Part shown: piece after piece, positions 1 through 9,238 of the stretch
Numbering within the stretch: position 1 is the stretch's first letter
How the letters are laid out: each line of letters starts with the position of its first letter
NCBI GenBank assembly: GCA_032027125.1
Contig: JAVSMQ010000001.1
Coordinates: forward strand, 532,160-596,159
Length of the DNA: 64,000 nt
Origin: JANJTB01 sp032027125
GTDB lineage: Bacteria; Bacteroidota; Ignavibacteria; Kapaibacteriales; UBA2268
Direction: 5' to 3'
Program-made: the position numbers and the translations under genes
Notes under the pieces: generated by a model
What the model was told of the DNA's origin: nothing
The model's database searches: none
What the model saw: only the letters and a program-made list of their open reading frames with translations

Positions 1-1134
1 AAATTTATGCAGACTGCTGCATGGTGGCAGAAAACTATCAATACACAACTTGCAAGCTGGTCGGAATTAAGACACGATTTTATGTTATATACAAAACAAC
101 CGAGTACAAATATGATTATGTGCTCATTTCCATACGCTTATATTGAACCCAATCCTGAATTTTATGAAAATATCAAATCATTTTATTTATCGCTTATTGA
201 ATTGATAAATTCCGATTATTGTATAAATTGTGATAAACAAGGATACTTGATTAAATTATCAAATCTTTGGGTTGAAGTATGCAATAATCTCAAATCTATA
301 TCAGAAAAAATATTAAATAATGAGGAATATTCAAAAGATGAAGATGATTTTTTATGTGAAATATTGAAAGAAGGCAAGGTATGCGACCCCAATAGTAAAC
401 CAGATGATATTGGTTGGTATCTAAGGCTTTATTTTGGTATGGAGGCTGAAATATATTTCGAGAATTATATAAGAGGTACCGGTTTGGAACCGGATAAATT
501 CATTGTCGCCGATGTCCATACTATTCCAATGGACGAATTTGGAAACGAAGTTGGTTGGGTACTTCATGCGGGTACAGGCAGAATAAATATGGCAGTAATT
601 ACCGCTCCTACTCCTGATGGCGGAACCCGCTCGTATATCGGACCGGTTTACAGCTATTATGAGTTTATTTCAAATGACTTTAAACGTCTGACAAATGAAG
701 AATGGCGGGAAATGGACGGAGCCCCTGCTTATCGTCCGGCTTTTACAAATTTGTATTTAGCGGATAAATTCGGAAATAATCCGGTTGGTAAAAAAGTTTC
801 GTTATTTTCAGTTCCTTTATCGGTATCGGATGATTTGCCGAAAAAAGATGATTATCTGAATCTGAGTTGTTATCCTAATCCGTTTACAAATTCTACTGTT
901 ATATGTTTTACTATCAATGAGGATATTGCCGATAAAATCATAGAGCTTAATATTTACGATATATCGGGGAATCTCATTAAGTCGCTGATTAATCAAAAAC
1001 TAACCGTAAATAATTATTCTATGGTGTGGGACGGTCTTGATAATCAGAATAAAAAAGTTAATTCCGGTACTTATATTTATTCAATAAAAACCGGTGACAA
1101 AATTCAATCGGGCAAGGTGAATTTGGTGAGATAA
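1..1134 (+). CDS. DUF3160-family secreted protein, 3' part only, with T9SS sorting domain
   Basis: The reading frame is open from the first base, so the gene begins upstream of the window; the ATG at 7 is internal. The 377 visible residues align along their whole length with the C-terminal part (from about residue 483) of the next gene, including FMQTAAWWQKT at the left edge and the shared blocks FIVADVHTIP, GTGRINMAVIT and NDFKRLT. The last ~85 residues (from YPNPFTNSTVI to SGKVNLVR) match a FlgD-like type A sorting domain, which directs export through the type IX system. The DUF3160 family has no established function that I know of. With its neighbour it forms a tandem paralogue pair. The family call is firm; the function is unknown. 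Confidence 0.85.
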   Translation, partial: KFMQTAAWWQKTINTQLASWSELRHDFMLYTKQPSTNMIMCSFPYAYIEPNPEFYENIKSFYLSLIELINSDYCINCDKQGYLIKLSNLWVEVCNNLKSISEKILNNEEYSKDEDDFLCEILKEGKVCDPNSKPDDIGWYLRLYFGMEAEIYFENYIRGTGLEPDKFIVADVHTIPMDEFGNEVGWVLHAGTGRINMAVITAPTPDGGTRSYIGPVYSYYEFISNDFKRLTNEEWREMDGAPAYRPAFTNLYLADKFGNNPVGKKVSLFSVPLSVSDDLPKKDDYLNLSCYPNPFTNSTVICFTINEDIADKIIELNIYDISGNLIKSLINQKLTVNNYSMVWDGLDNQNKKVNSGTYIYSIKTGDKIQSGKVNLVR

Positions 1135-1264
1135 AAAATAATTTGTTCCTTTTTTCAGTTTCATTTGTCTTATTATCTGAAATGGAATTGTTCGTTTTAA
1201 TGTTTTAGAAAAGGAAATAGTAATTATATATATATGAAAAATGATATAAAATGGAGTTGTTGTG

Positions 1265-3835
1265 ATGAAAAAATTTATTACTTTAATTGTCTTTATTTTA
1301 TGCTCCTTATCTTTATTGGCTCAGTTTGATATTGAAGCCTATAAAGAGTATTTGAAGACTCATAAGGATATGTCTGTTGATGATTTACTTAAAGAATATC
1401 CTGCCGGAAAATTTCTAAGTGAAGCTCCGACTGACTTTATGAAATCCGAATTTGCAGATAGCATTTCGCTCAAGTTTGCACTTACCGATTATGAAAAAAG
1501 CCTTATTAACAAACACGGCTTTATGGTCAGCGAGAGGTTAAATTATTATACCTTTATGCAGGCTTTATGGGATGTTTATAACAAGGATATGCCTGTTTAT
1601 ATATCATCCGATGCAATACTGCACGCACTGCATTATTCATTTGATAATATTCTAATCAGCTTTGAAGACCAGATTCTTAGTAAAAAGTTGATTTCTGCTT
1701 TATCAAAGATGAAAATAAATTTGAAATCATTATCAACAGGAAATGTTTCGGAGATTTATACAAAATCAGTGAATGATTTGGATGTATATTTAACTGTTAC
1801 CGAAAAATTGCTTAATATTTACAGTTCTTGCGTTTTTCCTGAAAACGAAGTTGAAGTCCAGAAATTAATGACACTGATTAATGATAAACAAATCGCCGAT
1901 TATCCTTTGTTTGCCGAAAAACCTAGACTTTTGGATTTCAGCCAGTTTACTCCGAGAGGGCATTATACAAGAAGTAAAGAACTGACAAACTATTTTCTTG
2001 CAATGACCTGGCTCGGAAGAACAGAAATAATTCTTACCAATCCGAAAAATGAAGGTTCAGGAGATTACAGCGACGAAGATTTGCAGCGTATGGCTATTCT
2101 TGCTGCATTAATTTCCGAAGCTGCCGATAATTCCGGTGCGGTTGATGATTTAAAAGCTATTGACGAAATTCTCACTTTTCTTCTTGGACGTCAGGATAAT
2201 GTCAATGTTTGGGAAATTAGCGATGCTCTGAAATCACTTTCTCTAAATGCTAAAGAAATTGCCGTCGAAGAAAAATGGCATATATTCCGCGACAAAGTGC
2301 TTGAATTAAACTCTGCCCAGCAGCTTTATTATTCACAAATTCTTTTTTCTGACCCTTTAAATCCGGAACAGATTGTACCTCCGGCAGTATTTTTGATGAT
2401 GGGGCAGCGTCCGATTCTTGATGGATTTATTACAGCAAATGTAGTTTATGACAGAATTTTATTTGAAGGTAAAAAGGTGAAGAGAATGGTACCCTCAACT
2501 TTGGATATTCTGTTTTCTCTGGGTAATGATGCCGGTATTCAGTTACTTATTGATGAACTCGAAAAATATCCTTATTCTACAAATCTTGCAGCATTGCGTT
2601 ATTTGCTTGATTCTTACGATAATGATTTTTGGAAAAGTAATACTTATACCTGTTGGTTAAACGGTATCCGCAGTTTAAATCCGCCGGATAACAGAAATAA
2701 TTTGCCTAAGTTTATGCAGACCGCTGCCTGGTGGCAAAAAACAATGAGTACGCAGCTTGCAAGCTGGGCTGAGCTAAGACACGACTTTTTATTATATGCA
2801 AAACAGCCCTATACCGGCGGTGTGAGTTGTTCTTATCCTTATGGATATGTCGAACCGGTGCCGCAACTTTATGACAATATTAAGCAGTTTTTTATAACAC
2901 TTAAAGATTTAGTAGCGACGGATTATTTTAAAGATGAGAAATACTTCCCTACTTATATTGATGAATTTGCCAATAAGTGGCTTGGAGTATGTGACACTTT
3001 GAAATCTATGTCTGAAAAAATTCTCATCGGCAAAGATTTTTCAAAAGAAGAAAATATTTTCATCAATTCAACTTTAAGAAAAGGTGGTAAAGGATGTTTT
3101 GTTGGGATTGAAGGCTGGTATCCTGAAATTTATTACGAATTTGGTCCAAGTGCAGAATATATGACAGATATGGAAAGACGTGGCGACGCTGCCGATGATT
3201 TTATAGTTGCGGATGTGCATACAATTCCTACAGATGAAAATGGAGGAATGGTCGGCTGGGTACTTCACGTCGGGACAGGCAGAATAAATATGGCTGTGAT
3301 TACCGCTCAGACACCTGATGGCGGCAATCGCTCGTATATAGGACCGGTTTCAAGTTATTATGAATTTATTTCAAATGATTTTAAACGGCTGACTGATGAA
3401 GAATGGCGTGAAATGGACGGCGCTCCGGCGTATCATCCTGCTTTTACAAATTTATATCTTGCTGATAAATCAGGAAATAATCCGGTTGGTGATAAGATAT
3501 CTTTATTCACCACTTCAATATTTGAACCATACATTGAGCCTGCAATTTCCGATATTTTGAATATGAAATGTTCTCCTAATCCGTTTAAAAATTCAACTGT
3601 AATAAGCTTTACTCTTACTAATGAATTGGCTGAGCAAAAAATTGAGCTTAAGATTTTTGATATGGCAGGAAATTTAATTAAATCACTTGTAAATCAAAAA
3701 CTTTATCCGAATAATTATGCAATTGTCTGGGATGGATTTGATAATCAGGGAAATAAAGTAAGTACCGGAAATTATATTTATTCAATTAAAATCGGTGAAT
3801 ATTTACAATCAGGAAAGGTTAATTTAGTCAGATAA
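1265..3835 (+). CDS. DUF3160 domain-containing secreted protein with T9SS type A sorting domain
   Basis: An 856-residue exported protein. I start it at the ATG at 1265 rather than the GTG directly before it. It opens with a signal peptide (MKKFITLIVFILCSLSLLAQ), followed by a long mostly helical DUF3160 region (about 60-690) with conserved stretches such as SSDAILHALHYSFD and MMGQRPILDGF. It ends in a sorting domain (about 770-856) with CSPNPFKNSTVISF, KIFDMAGNLIKSL and SGKVNLVR, as in the upstream paralogue. It is expected at the cell surface or released after PorU cleavage. The 130-nt gap to the upstream paralogue shows no clear terminator, so co-transcription is possible. No catalytic motif was recognised. 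Confidence 0.88.
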   Translation: MKKFITLIVFILCSLSLLAQFDIEAYKEYLKTHKDMSVDDLLKEYPAGKFLSEAPTDFMKSEFADSISLKFALTDYEKSLINKHGFMVSERLNYYTFMQALWDVYNKDMPVYISSDAILHALHYSFDNILISFEDQILSKKLISALSKMKINLKSLSTGNVSEIYTKSVNDLDVYLTVTEKLLNIYSSCVFPENEVEVQKLMTLINDKQIADYPLFAEKPRLLDFSQFTPRGHYTRSKELTNYFLAMTWLGRTEIILTNPKNEGSGDYSDEDLQRMAILAALISEAADNSGAVDDLKAIDEILTFLLGRQDNVNVWEISDALKSLSLNAKEIAVEEKWHIFRDKVLELNSAQQLYYSQILFSDPLNPEQIVPPAVFLMMGQRPILDGFITANVVYDRILFEGKKVKRMVPSTLDILFSLGNDAGIQLLIDELEKYPYSTNLAALRYLLDSYDNDFWKSNTYTCWLNGIRSLNPPDNRNNLPKFMQTAAWWQKTMSTQLASWAELRHDFLLYAKQPYTGGVSCSYPYGYVEPVPQLYDNIKQFFITLKDLVATDYFKDEKYFPTYIDEFANKWLGVCDTLKSMSEKILIGKDFSKEENIFINSTLRKGGKGCFVGIEGWYPEIYYEFGPSAEYMTDMERRGDAADDFIVADVHTIPTDENGGMVGWVLHVGTGRINMAVITAQTPDGGNRSYIGPVSSYYEFISNDFKRLTDEEWREMDGAPAYHPAFTNLYLADKSGNNPVGDKISLFTTSIFEPYIEPAISDILNMKCSPNPFKNSTVISFTLTNELAEQKIELKIFDMAGNLIKSLVNQKLYPNNYAIVWDGFDNQGNKVSTGNYIYSIKIGEYLQSGKVNLVR

Positions 3836-3878
3836 TATGTAGAAAAGTATTTTTTGAAATATTTTAAAGGATATTAAT

Positions 3879-4463
3879 ATGACTATAAATATAGCAGGTT
3901 TTAAAGAAGTATTGGATATACTTCAAAGTTTGTTTTCGGGTTTGAAGAAAGCAGTGGATATTCCCGCTGAAAACCGAAAAGAACTAAAGGAAGCAATTGC
4001 CGATACTGCAGAACTGATTGATGAAACGCTTACAATATTGAAGGTGCATCTGACAAATGTTGCAAAAGAATTGAAGTTCGGAGATAAATTTACCGCAAAA
4101 AGAATGATTTATGAATTGGGCAGCTTTCCTGAATGGGAGCAGCGTTACAGACAATTTCAGCTTTGCGACTCTCTGAGAATGGCTACTGATAATTTAGAGA
4201 GAAAGGGATTGTATAAATTCCTAAATAATATTTCTTACAGTGATATAGACAAGGTTCATCAGAGAATGTGGGATTATATCGGTGGTGAGACCAATGCCGC
4301 CAATTCAGTCGGTACGATGCTTCAGGATTTAGCAACGCTCGAAAGCAAAGTTGATTCGGAACCGGACAAAGTTATTTTGAGTCTTGAAGAAGCACGAAAT
4401 GAAATTGGTAAATGGCGTCAGATTTTCATAGATTTTGAAAAAGAAATACGCGATTCGATGTGA
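3879..4463 (+). CDS. hypothetical helical protein, 194 aa
   Basis: I do not recognise this gene. The product is soluble, strongly charged and predicted almost all-helical, without a signal peptide or membrane segment, so probably cytoplasmic. The first ~60 residues read as an amphipathic helix pair (residues 10-70, rich in K, E, L and I). Later segments contain a W-rich patch (PEWEQRYRQF around 85; KVHQRMWDYIGG around 130). It begins 43 nt after the DUF3160 stop on the same strand and may be cotranscribed. A helical bundle or coiled-coil role is possible but is inference only. Confidence 0.6.
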   Translation: MTINIAGFKEVLDILQSLFSGLKKAVDIPAENRKELKEAIADTAELIDETLTILKVHLTNVAKELKFGDKFTAKRMIYELGSFPEWEQRYRQFQLCDSLRMATDNLERKGLYKFLNNISYSDIDKVHQRMWDYIGGETNAANSVGTMLQDLATLESKVDSEPDKVILSLEEARNEIGKWRQIFIDFEKEIRDSM

Positions 4464-4591
4464 TTGTAATAATACATTGAAAAAAATACTGACGGTTGCC
4501 TGATATCAAAGAAATTAATTTGAAATTATGCAGTAATTAAATAACAATTTTGTTTATTTTAGCAAAATAGGTTATTAACTGTTTTATAAAT

Positions 4592-4599
4592 TATATTTG
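4592..4599 (+). promoter_or_regulatory. TAnnTTTG -7-like element just upstream of creD
   Basis: TATATTTG matches the Bacteroidetes -7 consensus, but no TTG lies 19-21 nt upstream. If used, transcription would start within a few bases of the creD ATG at 4608, giving a nearly leaderless mRNA. The missing -33 keeps this weak. Confidence 0.25.
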
Positions 4600-4607
4600 G
4601 ATAAAGG

Positions 4608-5957
4608 ATGAAATCTTTAAAAACGAACATCTATTTTAAGGTTGCTGCAATAGTAATTATTGGATTAATTTTATTAATTCCGGCTGCTATGATCGAAGAT
4701 ATGATATACGAGCGTGAATCTATACAAAAAGACGCAATTTATGAAGTCAGCTCGAAATGGGCTAACGAACAGACAATATCAGGTCCGTTTATAACAATCC
4801 CATTTTTCAAACACATTAACCAGTTGCCAAATACTGATTCTCTTAAAAATTTCTCGACCTACCAACAATTCATACACGTTCTTCCTTCTGAATTGAATAT
4901 TTCAGGTACAATTAATCCCGAACGTAGGTACAGAGGAATATATGAAATTGTTGTTTACAATTCTGTACTCAAAATTTCAGGTAAATTTCAAAAACCGAAT
5001 TTTGCTTCTGCAGGTATCCCTCAGGAGGATGTGATGTTAAACAATGCAGTATTTACTGTCGGAATTGATGATTTGAGAGGTATTGAGAAACAGATTGGTC
5101 TTAAGTGGAATATGGATGAATTTAATTTCAATCCCGGGGTTGAGTCAAATGATATTGTAACCACAGGCATAAACACCAAGATTGTATTAGATTCTGCAAC
5201 TTCAGAATACAACTTTGCTTTTAATATCATTTTAAAAGGCAGTCAAAAACTTTATTTTACACCTGTCGGAAAAGTTACTGATATTAATATCAAATCAAGC
5301 TGGACTAATCCGAGTTTTAACGGTGCTTTTCTGCCGGATAAAAGGAGTATATCAGCCAATGGTTTTAATGCAAATTGGAATGTACTGCACCTGAACAGGA
5401 ATTATCCCCAGTCCTGGATTGGTAATAATCATAAAATTAATGAATCATCTTTCGGTATTGATTTAATTTTACCTGTTGATAATTATCAAAAATCTATGCG
5501 TACAGCTAAATATGTCATACTTTTTATCGGATTTACATTTTTAACATTCTTCTTTATCGAAGTATTGAACAAGATATTTATACATCCCGTCCAGTATATC
5601 TTGGTCGGTATCGCTTTAATTGTATTTTTTACACTATTGTTATCCATATCCGAACAGACGAATTTTAATCTTGCCTTCATAGTTTCAGCAATAGCAACAA
5701 TTTTACTGATTACCGGATATGTCAGAGCAATTCTAAAATCAACTCAACTTTCAATGTTATTGAGCAGTATTTTAATACTTCTTTATACTTTTATTTTCGT
5801 AATTATACAACTTCAGGATTTAGCTTTAATGATTGGTAGTATAGGTATATTCTTAATATTGGCAATAGTTATGTATTTCTCAAGAAAAATTGACTGGTAT
5901 AACATAAGTATGGTTGAAAAAAAGGAAGAGTTAAATCAAACGAAAAATGAAAGGTAA
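4608..5957 (+). CDS. creD: CreD-family inner membrane protein
   Basis: 449 residues, the usual CreD length. An N-terminal membrane helix (about 9-28, KVAAIVIIGLILLIPAAMI) is followed by the family signature region EDMIYERESIQKDAIYEVSS with WANEQTISGPFITIPF after it. A long beta-rich periplasmic domain (about 30-295) comes next, and then a C-terminal bundle of five or six hydrophobic helices (about 300-425). In enterobacteria CreD belongs to the CreBC regulon and affects envelope integrity and beta-lactam/colicin tolerance; no creB or creC homologue lies nearby, so regulation here is unknown. The gene stands alone and converges with the lipoprotein gene at 6079. The call is strong by overall architecture. 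Confidence 0.9.
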   Translation: MKSLKTNIYFKVAAIVIIGLILLIPAAMIEDMIYERESIQKDAIYEVSSKWANEQTISGPFITIPFFKHINQLPNTDSLKNFSTYQQFIHVLPSELNISGTINPERRYRGIYEIVVYNSVLKISGKFQKPNFASAGIPQEDVMLNNAVFTVGIDDLRGIEKQIGLKWNMDEFNFNPGVESNDIVTTGINTKIVLDSATSEYNFAFNIILKGSQKLYFTPVGKVTDINIKSSWTNPSFNGAFLPDKRSISANGFNANWNVLHLNRNYPQSWIGNNHKINESSFGIDLILPVDNYQKSMRTAKYVILFIGFTFLTFFFIEVLNKIFIHPVQYILVGIALIVFFTLLLSISEQTNFNLAFIVSAIATILLITGYVRAILKSTQLSMLLSSILILLYTFIFVIIQLQDLALMIGSIGIFLILAIVMYFSRKIDWYNISMVEKKEELNQTKNER

Positions 5958-6026
5958 GAGATATAATGTTGGGTATACAACAACTGCCATAACATTATGA
6001 CTTTCCAACTCATGAAATATAAAAAA

Positions 6027-6054
6027 AATCCCTTGCGAATGAACGTAAGGGATT
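6027..6054 (-). terminator. intrinsic terminator of the CpxP/Spy-like gene
   Basis: A perfect inverted repeat, AATCCCTT/AAGGGATT with a 12-nt loop, is followed on the minus strand by a run of T. It lies 25 nt past the stop codon of the gene at 6079 and could also stop convergent creD transcripts. Confidence 0.8.
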
Positions 6055-6078
6055 ATTTAAGGACTATGAAAAATTTGA

Positions 6079-6732
6079 TTAACGTTTAATATTCTCAAGA
6101 AAACGATTCCAAATTACTAATTGGTCTTCATCCAGCAATTTGCCAACGGCAGCAAGGAATTCTTCACGACAGAGAATTATGCCTTCTCTGGCTTCTTCGT
6201 TAATAGGAAGATTTTTAAGCATTTCCATAGCTCTTGCATTTAACTGTCTGATAAGCGGTTCTGCTTCACGACGGGTTAATTCACCACTTCTTACTTTTTC
6301 CATTATCGCACGTCTTTCGGCATTTAAAGTTTTCAGAATTTCCTGACGGGCTGCCTGTAGTTTTCTGAACCATTGCATTTCACAGAGAATATGTGCCTGC
6401 ATTAATGTACGAATTTCAGCTCTCTGCTCCTCGGTTAAATTCATTTCTCTGAAAACTCTTCCAAGAAAGATACGTGCTTTTGCATGAGGAGGCATCTTAT
6501 CTCTTGTACCGTCAAATTCCGGTCTCATTGGCTGACAATCATCTAAACCCATATCATCATCAAGCGATGCTTCATCCATATCGAAAGATGAAAAATTGTA
6601 GTCGTAAACGTTGTAAGCCTGAATGCCGTTGTCATCAGTACCTGATACTGAATTATCGGAGCTGCAGGACTGTATCAGTGACAAAGCAAGTACTGAAATC
6701 AAAATAGCAGCAAAAACTTTTAAGAACTTCAT
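6079..6732 (-). CDS. CpxP/Spy-like periplasmic lipoprotein
   Basis: 217 residues with a lipoprotein signal (MKFLKVFAAILISVLALSLI then the lipobox LIQSC, acylated Cys about 23). An acidic, low-complexity linker follows (about 24-75), then a helical domain (about 80-217) with the LTxxQ-type motif of the Spy/CpxP superfamily, NLTEEQRAEIRTLM near residue 118, and a second related stretch, LLDEDQLVIWNRFLE, at the end. Spy/CpxP proteins are envelope-stress chaperones or sensors of metals and misfolded protein; which role applies here cannot be read from sequence. A 58-codon ORF lies 64 nt upstream on the same strand. Its own terminator follows at 6027-6054. Confidence 0.7.
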   Translation of the reverse strand: MKFLKVFAAILISVLALSLIQSCSSDNSVSGTDDNGIQAYNVYDYNFSSFDMDEASLDDDMGLDDCQPMRPEFDGTRDKMPPHAKARIFLGRVFREMNLTEEQRAEIRTLMQAHILCEMQWFRKLQAARQEILKTLNAERRAIMEKVRSGELTRREAEPLIRQLNARAMEMLKNLPINEEAREGIILCREEFLAAVGKLLDEDQLVIWNRFLENIKR

Positions 6733-6796
6733 TGTAAAACCTCATTACTTATAAAAAAAAAATTATTTAATTTCTCACTCTTAGACAAAACATCAT

Positions 6797-6973
6797 TTAA
6801 AAAGGTTTAATCAAATATTTTATTTCTGAAATATATTTTTCTTTTCCGGGATTTTCAGCAAATGTCATGATTCTGTCACAGCTATTCATTGATTTTCTTA
6901 CGTTTAGGAAAATCTTAGGACTAAGGGCTGCTCTATTACTTTTACTTTGACTCAACACTTTTTTCAAATCCAT
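6797..6973 (-). CDS. small putative protein, 58 aa
   Basis: A short ORF on the minus strand starting at the ATG complement at 6971-6973 and ending at TAA (6797-6799). It encodes 58 residues beginning MDLKKVLSQSKSNRAALS and ending KYLIKPF, basic overall, with two Cys-poor helical stretches. The composition looks like protein rather than random AT-rich sequence, and it sits 64 nt upstream of, and on the same strand as, the CpxP/Spy-like lipoprotein gene. I know no family for it. There is no recognisable ribosome binding site or promoter. It could equally be a chance ORF in an otherwise empty 780-nt gap. Confidence 0.35.
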   Translation of the reverse strand: MDLKKVLSQSKSNRAALSPKIFLNVRKSMNSCDRIMTFAENPGKEKYISEIKYLIKPF

Positions 6974-7288
6974 TAATAAAATATAAAATTATAATTTACC
7001 TTACATTCTAAATACACATTAACTAATAAAACGTTGCAGAATTATTTTCAACTTTATTGATATTTCTATAATAGTTAATATTGAAAAAGTATTCTGAAAA
7101 TATAATTTAGAAAAGGTTCAGACAACAATGACTGAAGGGGGTATTTTTTAATCTAGATGGAGCAACAATTTATTGATTGGATTCAGAATTGAATTTTGAT
7201 TTAATTATGGATATTAGGTGGTTTTGCAAAAAAAGAGTAACTGTTCGTCATTCAAAAATACAATTTTTTTTTTATGATGATTTTGCTA
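6974..7288. other. intergenic stretch without a gene
   Basis: AT-rich sequence upstream of the accessory block. It holds one copy of the short GGTTCAGACA motif (about 7106-7115), also found at 15350-15400 and 23122-23296. Nothing else recognisable. Confidence 0.5.
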
Positions 7289-7341
7289 TTCTTATAAACA
7301 TTTTTTTATTGCAATTTTAAGAAAATAATGTTATTTTTGAC
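7289..7341 (+). promoter_or_regulatory. repeated promoter segment, copy A
   Basis: -33 TTG (7309-7311), 20-nt spacer and -7 TATTTTTG (7332-7339) match the Bacteroidetes sigma consensus. The core TTGCAATTTTAAGAAAATA is repeated almost unchanged at 8304 and 9827, so this is one of three copies. It would drive the secreted protein gene at 7513. Confidence 0.65.
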
Positions 7342-7512
7342 GAAGTTTTTTGTGACCTTGTAAATAATTTATTTATAGGCAATCCTAACATATAACAAAA
7401 ATAAATTGGAAAATAAAGATTAAAAAAGTATTATATTAAATCTCTGGAAATCGAATAAAAGATGAAAAAGTGGAAAATTAAGTTAGAATTAATAACAATT
7501 GTACAAGAAAAT

Positions 7513-8247
7513 ATGAAAATAATAATATTAATTATATGCGGGTTATTGCCGGCAGTGCTGTATGGACAACCATTAATTGAAAACGCCGAAAATTTCAAAG
7601 TAGGGACAGTATTGGTCTTTCAACACTGTGAAACAGAAAATGTTCAGTTTGGAAACGGTGGGGCAAATCAGGTTTGGGATTTTTCCTCTTTAAAAATTAA
7701 AAAATCTGAAACAACGATAGAGCGGATGGTTTTACCTCAATCAACTAAACATGGGGAACTTTTCCCCAAAGCAAATCTTGTTGAAGAGTATTCAGACAAT
7801 AGACTCGTTTATATGTTGAAAACGGACACTGAAAATTATTTGCTCGGCTTTGTGGATACAACCAAAAGTTTAATACTAAAGTATAACGACCCGATGCTTT
7901 TTGCTAAACGTCCGTTAAAATATGGAGATACCATTACAGATTCATATACAACAGAATATTCAATGAAAAATTTTGACTTTAAGGGACAGGGAACTGTTAC
8001 AATAGTTGCGGACGGTTATGGCAAATTGGTTTTGCCAGACAATACTTACGAGAATGTATTGCGTGTGAAAATTACACAAGAACAAACAGACATTCTGACT
8101 CAATATTCTTCAGTAAGCAAAACGGAAACAATAAGTTATATATGGTTTGATAAAACACATACTTCTGCACTTTTGAAAATTGATGAAACTAAATCAACCC
8201 ATTATAACAATAAATCCGTAGAGTATTTGTTGAGTGAAACACATTAA
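7513..8247 (+). CDS. hypothetical secreted protein, 244 aa
   Basis: The frame is open from an ATG at 7462, but the ATG at 7513 gives an ideal signal peptide (MKIIILIICGLLPAVLYGQ), so I place the start there. The mature part is beta-rich with aromatic residues (VWDFSSLKI, YIWFDKTHTSALLKI). There is no sorting domain or lipobox, so periplasmic residence is the simplest reading. I do not recognise the family. It is the first gene of the 7.3-15.2 kb accessory block and is preceded by copy A of a promoter segment shared with two later genes of that block. Confidence 0.6.
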   Translation: MKIIILIICGLLPAVLYGQPLIENAENFKVGTVLVFQHCETENVQFGNGGANQVWDFSSLKIKKSETTIERMVLPQSTKHGELFPKANLVEEYSDNRLVYMLKTDTENYLLGFVDTTKSLILKYNDPMLFAKRPLKYGDTITDSYTTEYSMKNFDFKGQGTVTIVADGYGKLVLPDNTYENVLRVKITQEQTDILTQYSSVSKTETISYIWFDKTHTSALLKIDETKSTHYNNKSVEYLLSETH

Positions 8248-8248
8248 A

Positions 8249-8336
8249 AAAAGATTATGGCTGTATCCGGATTGAAAAGAATGAATAATATAAACATTTG
8301 TTATTGCAATTTTAAGAAAATATAGTTATTTTTGAT
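8249..8336 (+). repeat. repeat copy B: remnant of a pRiA4b-type gene end plus promoter
   Basis: About 88 nt nearly identical to 9770-9858. Its left part reads AAAGATTATGGCTGTATCC, equivalent to the last codons (KDYGC..IE) of the pRiA4b ORF-3 gene that ends at 9802, yet here no such gene precedes it. Its right part is a promoter: TTG 8304-8306, 20 nt, TATTTTTG 8327-8334. It would drive the SDR-like gene at 8414. Confidence 0.7.
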
Positions 8337-8413
8337 TATATACATTGATTATTTGTATATATACGAATTACCTGTTATTGGTATATAAAATTTACAATTA
8401 TTCTTTTAACAAT

Positions 8414-9139
8414 ATGAATATTTTAGTTGTGGGAGCAAGCGGTGCAACCGGAAAACAGTTGGTAGAGCAGCTGTTGATTATGGGGCAAAATGTTAAAGTG
8501 ATTGTTCGTTCATCACAAAAAATACCTGATACGTGGATGCATAATGACCGGGTATCAATCATCGAAGCAAGTATCTCGGAGATTAATCCCGATGACTTGG
8601 CAAATTATGTGAAAGATTGTCAGGCGGTTGCTTCCTGTCTTGGGCACAATCTGACTTTGATGGGTATTTATGGAAAACCCGGAAATTTAGTTACCGATGC
8701 CGTTAGATTGCTCTGTCAGGCAATTATGAAAAATCAGCAGGATAAACCGGTTAAGTTTGTATTGATGAATACAACCGGTAATAACAACAGAGATATAAAT
8801 GAACCCATTTCTCTAGGACAAAGAGTAGTAATAAGGTTACTTCGCTTATTCTTACCGCCACATCCTGACAATGAAAAAGCGGCAGATTATTTAAGATTGA
8901 ATATCGGTCAAAAAAGCACATTAATTGAATGGGTTGCAGTCCGTCCGGATACTTTAATAAACCTAGATATGGTTACCGAATACGAGTTATATGCCTCACC
9001 TACAAGAAGTCCTATTTTTAATCCGGGAAAAACCAGCCGTATAAATGTCGGGAATTTTATGGCAAGGCTAATAGTAGAAAATGACTTATGGAATAAATGG
9101 AAAGGTCAGATGCCTGTTATATATAATAAAACGGATTAG
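8414..9139 (+). CDS. NAD(P)-binding SDR/NmrA-like protein
   Basis: 241 residues from the ATG at 8414 (the frame is open further upstream, but the Rossmann motif begins directly at this Met). MNILVVGASGATGKQ is the dinucleotide-binding GxxGxxG loop after strand beta1. Later features fit an atypical short-chain dehydrogenase: a V(I/K)VRSSQK cofactor-specificity region around 30-38, QAVASCLGHNLT near 75, and KFVLMNTTGNNN near 115. No classical YxxxK dyad is evident, so it may be a redox sensor or epimerase-like member rather than a true dehydrogenase. It lies in the accessory block, separated from its neighbours by repeat copies, and no substrate can be named. Confidence 0.75.
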   Translation: MNILVVGASGATGKQLVEQLLIMGQNVKVIVRSSQKIPDTWMHNDRVSIIEASISEINPDDLANYVKDCQAVASCLGHNLTLMGIYGKPGNLVTDAVRLLCQAIMKNQQDKPVKFVLMNTTGNNNRDINEPISLGQRVVIRLLRLFLPPHPDNEKAADYLRLNIGQKSTLIEWVAVRPDTLINLDMVTEYELYASPTRSPIFNPGKTSRINVGNFMARLIVENDLWNKWKGQMPVIYNKTD

Positions 9140-9238
9140 GTGAACCAGTATAAATGTGGTAAATAATTGCCGTAAGAAATAAGAGTACTCTAATAATGAA
9201 TGTAATAATTTTTAATAATTGAGGAAAGTAAAGAATCT

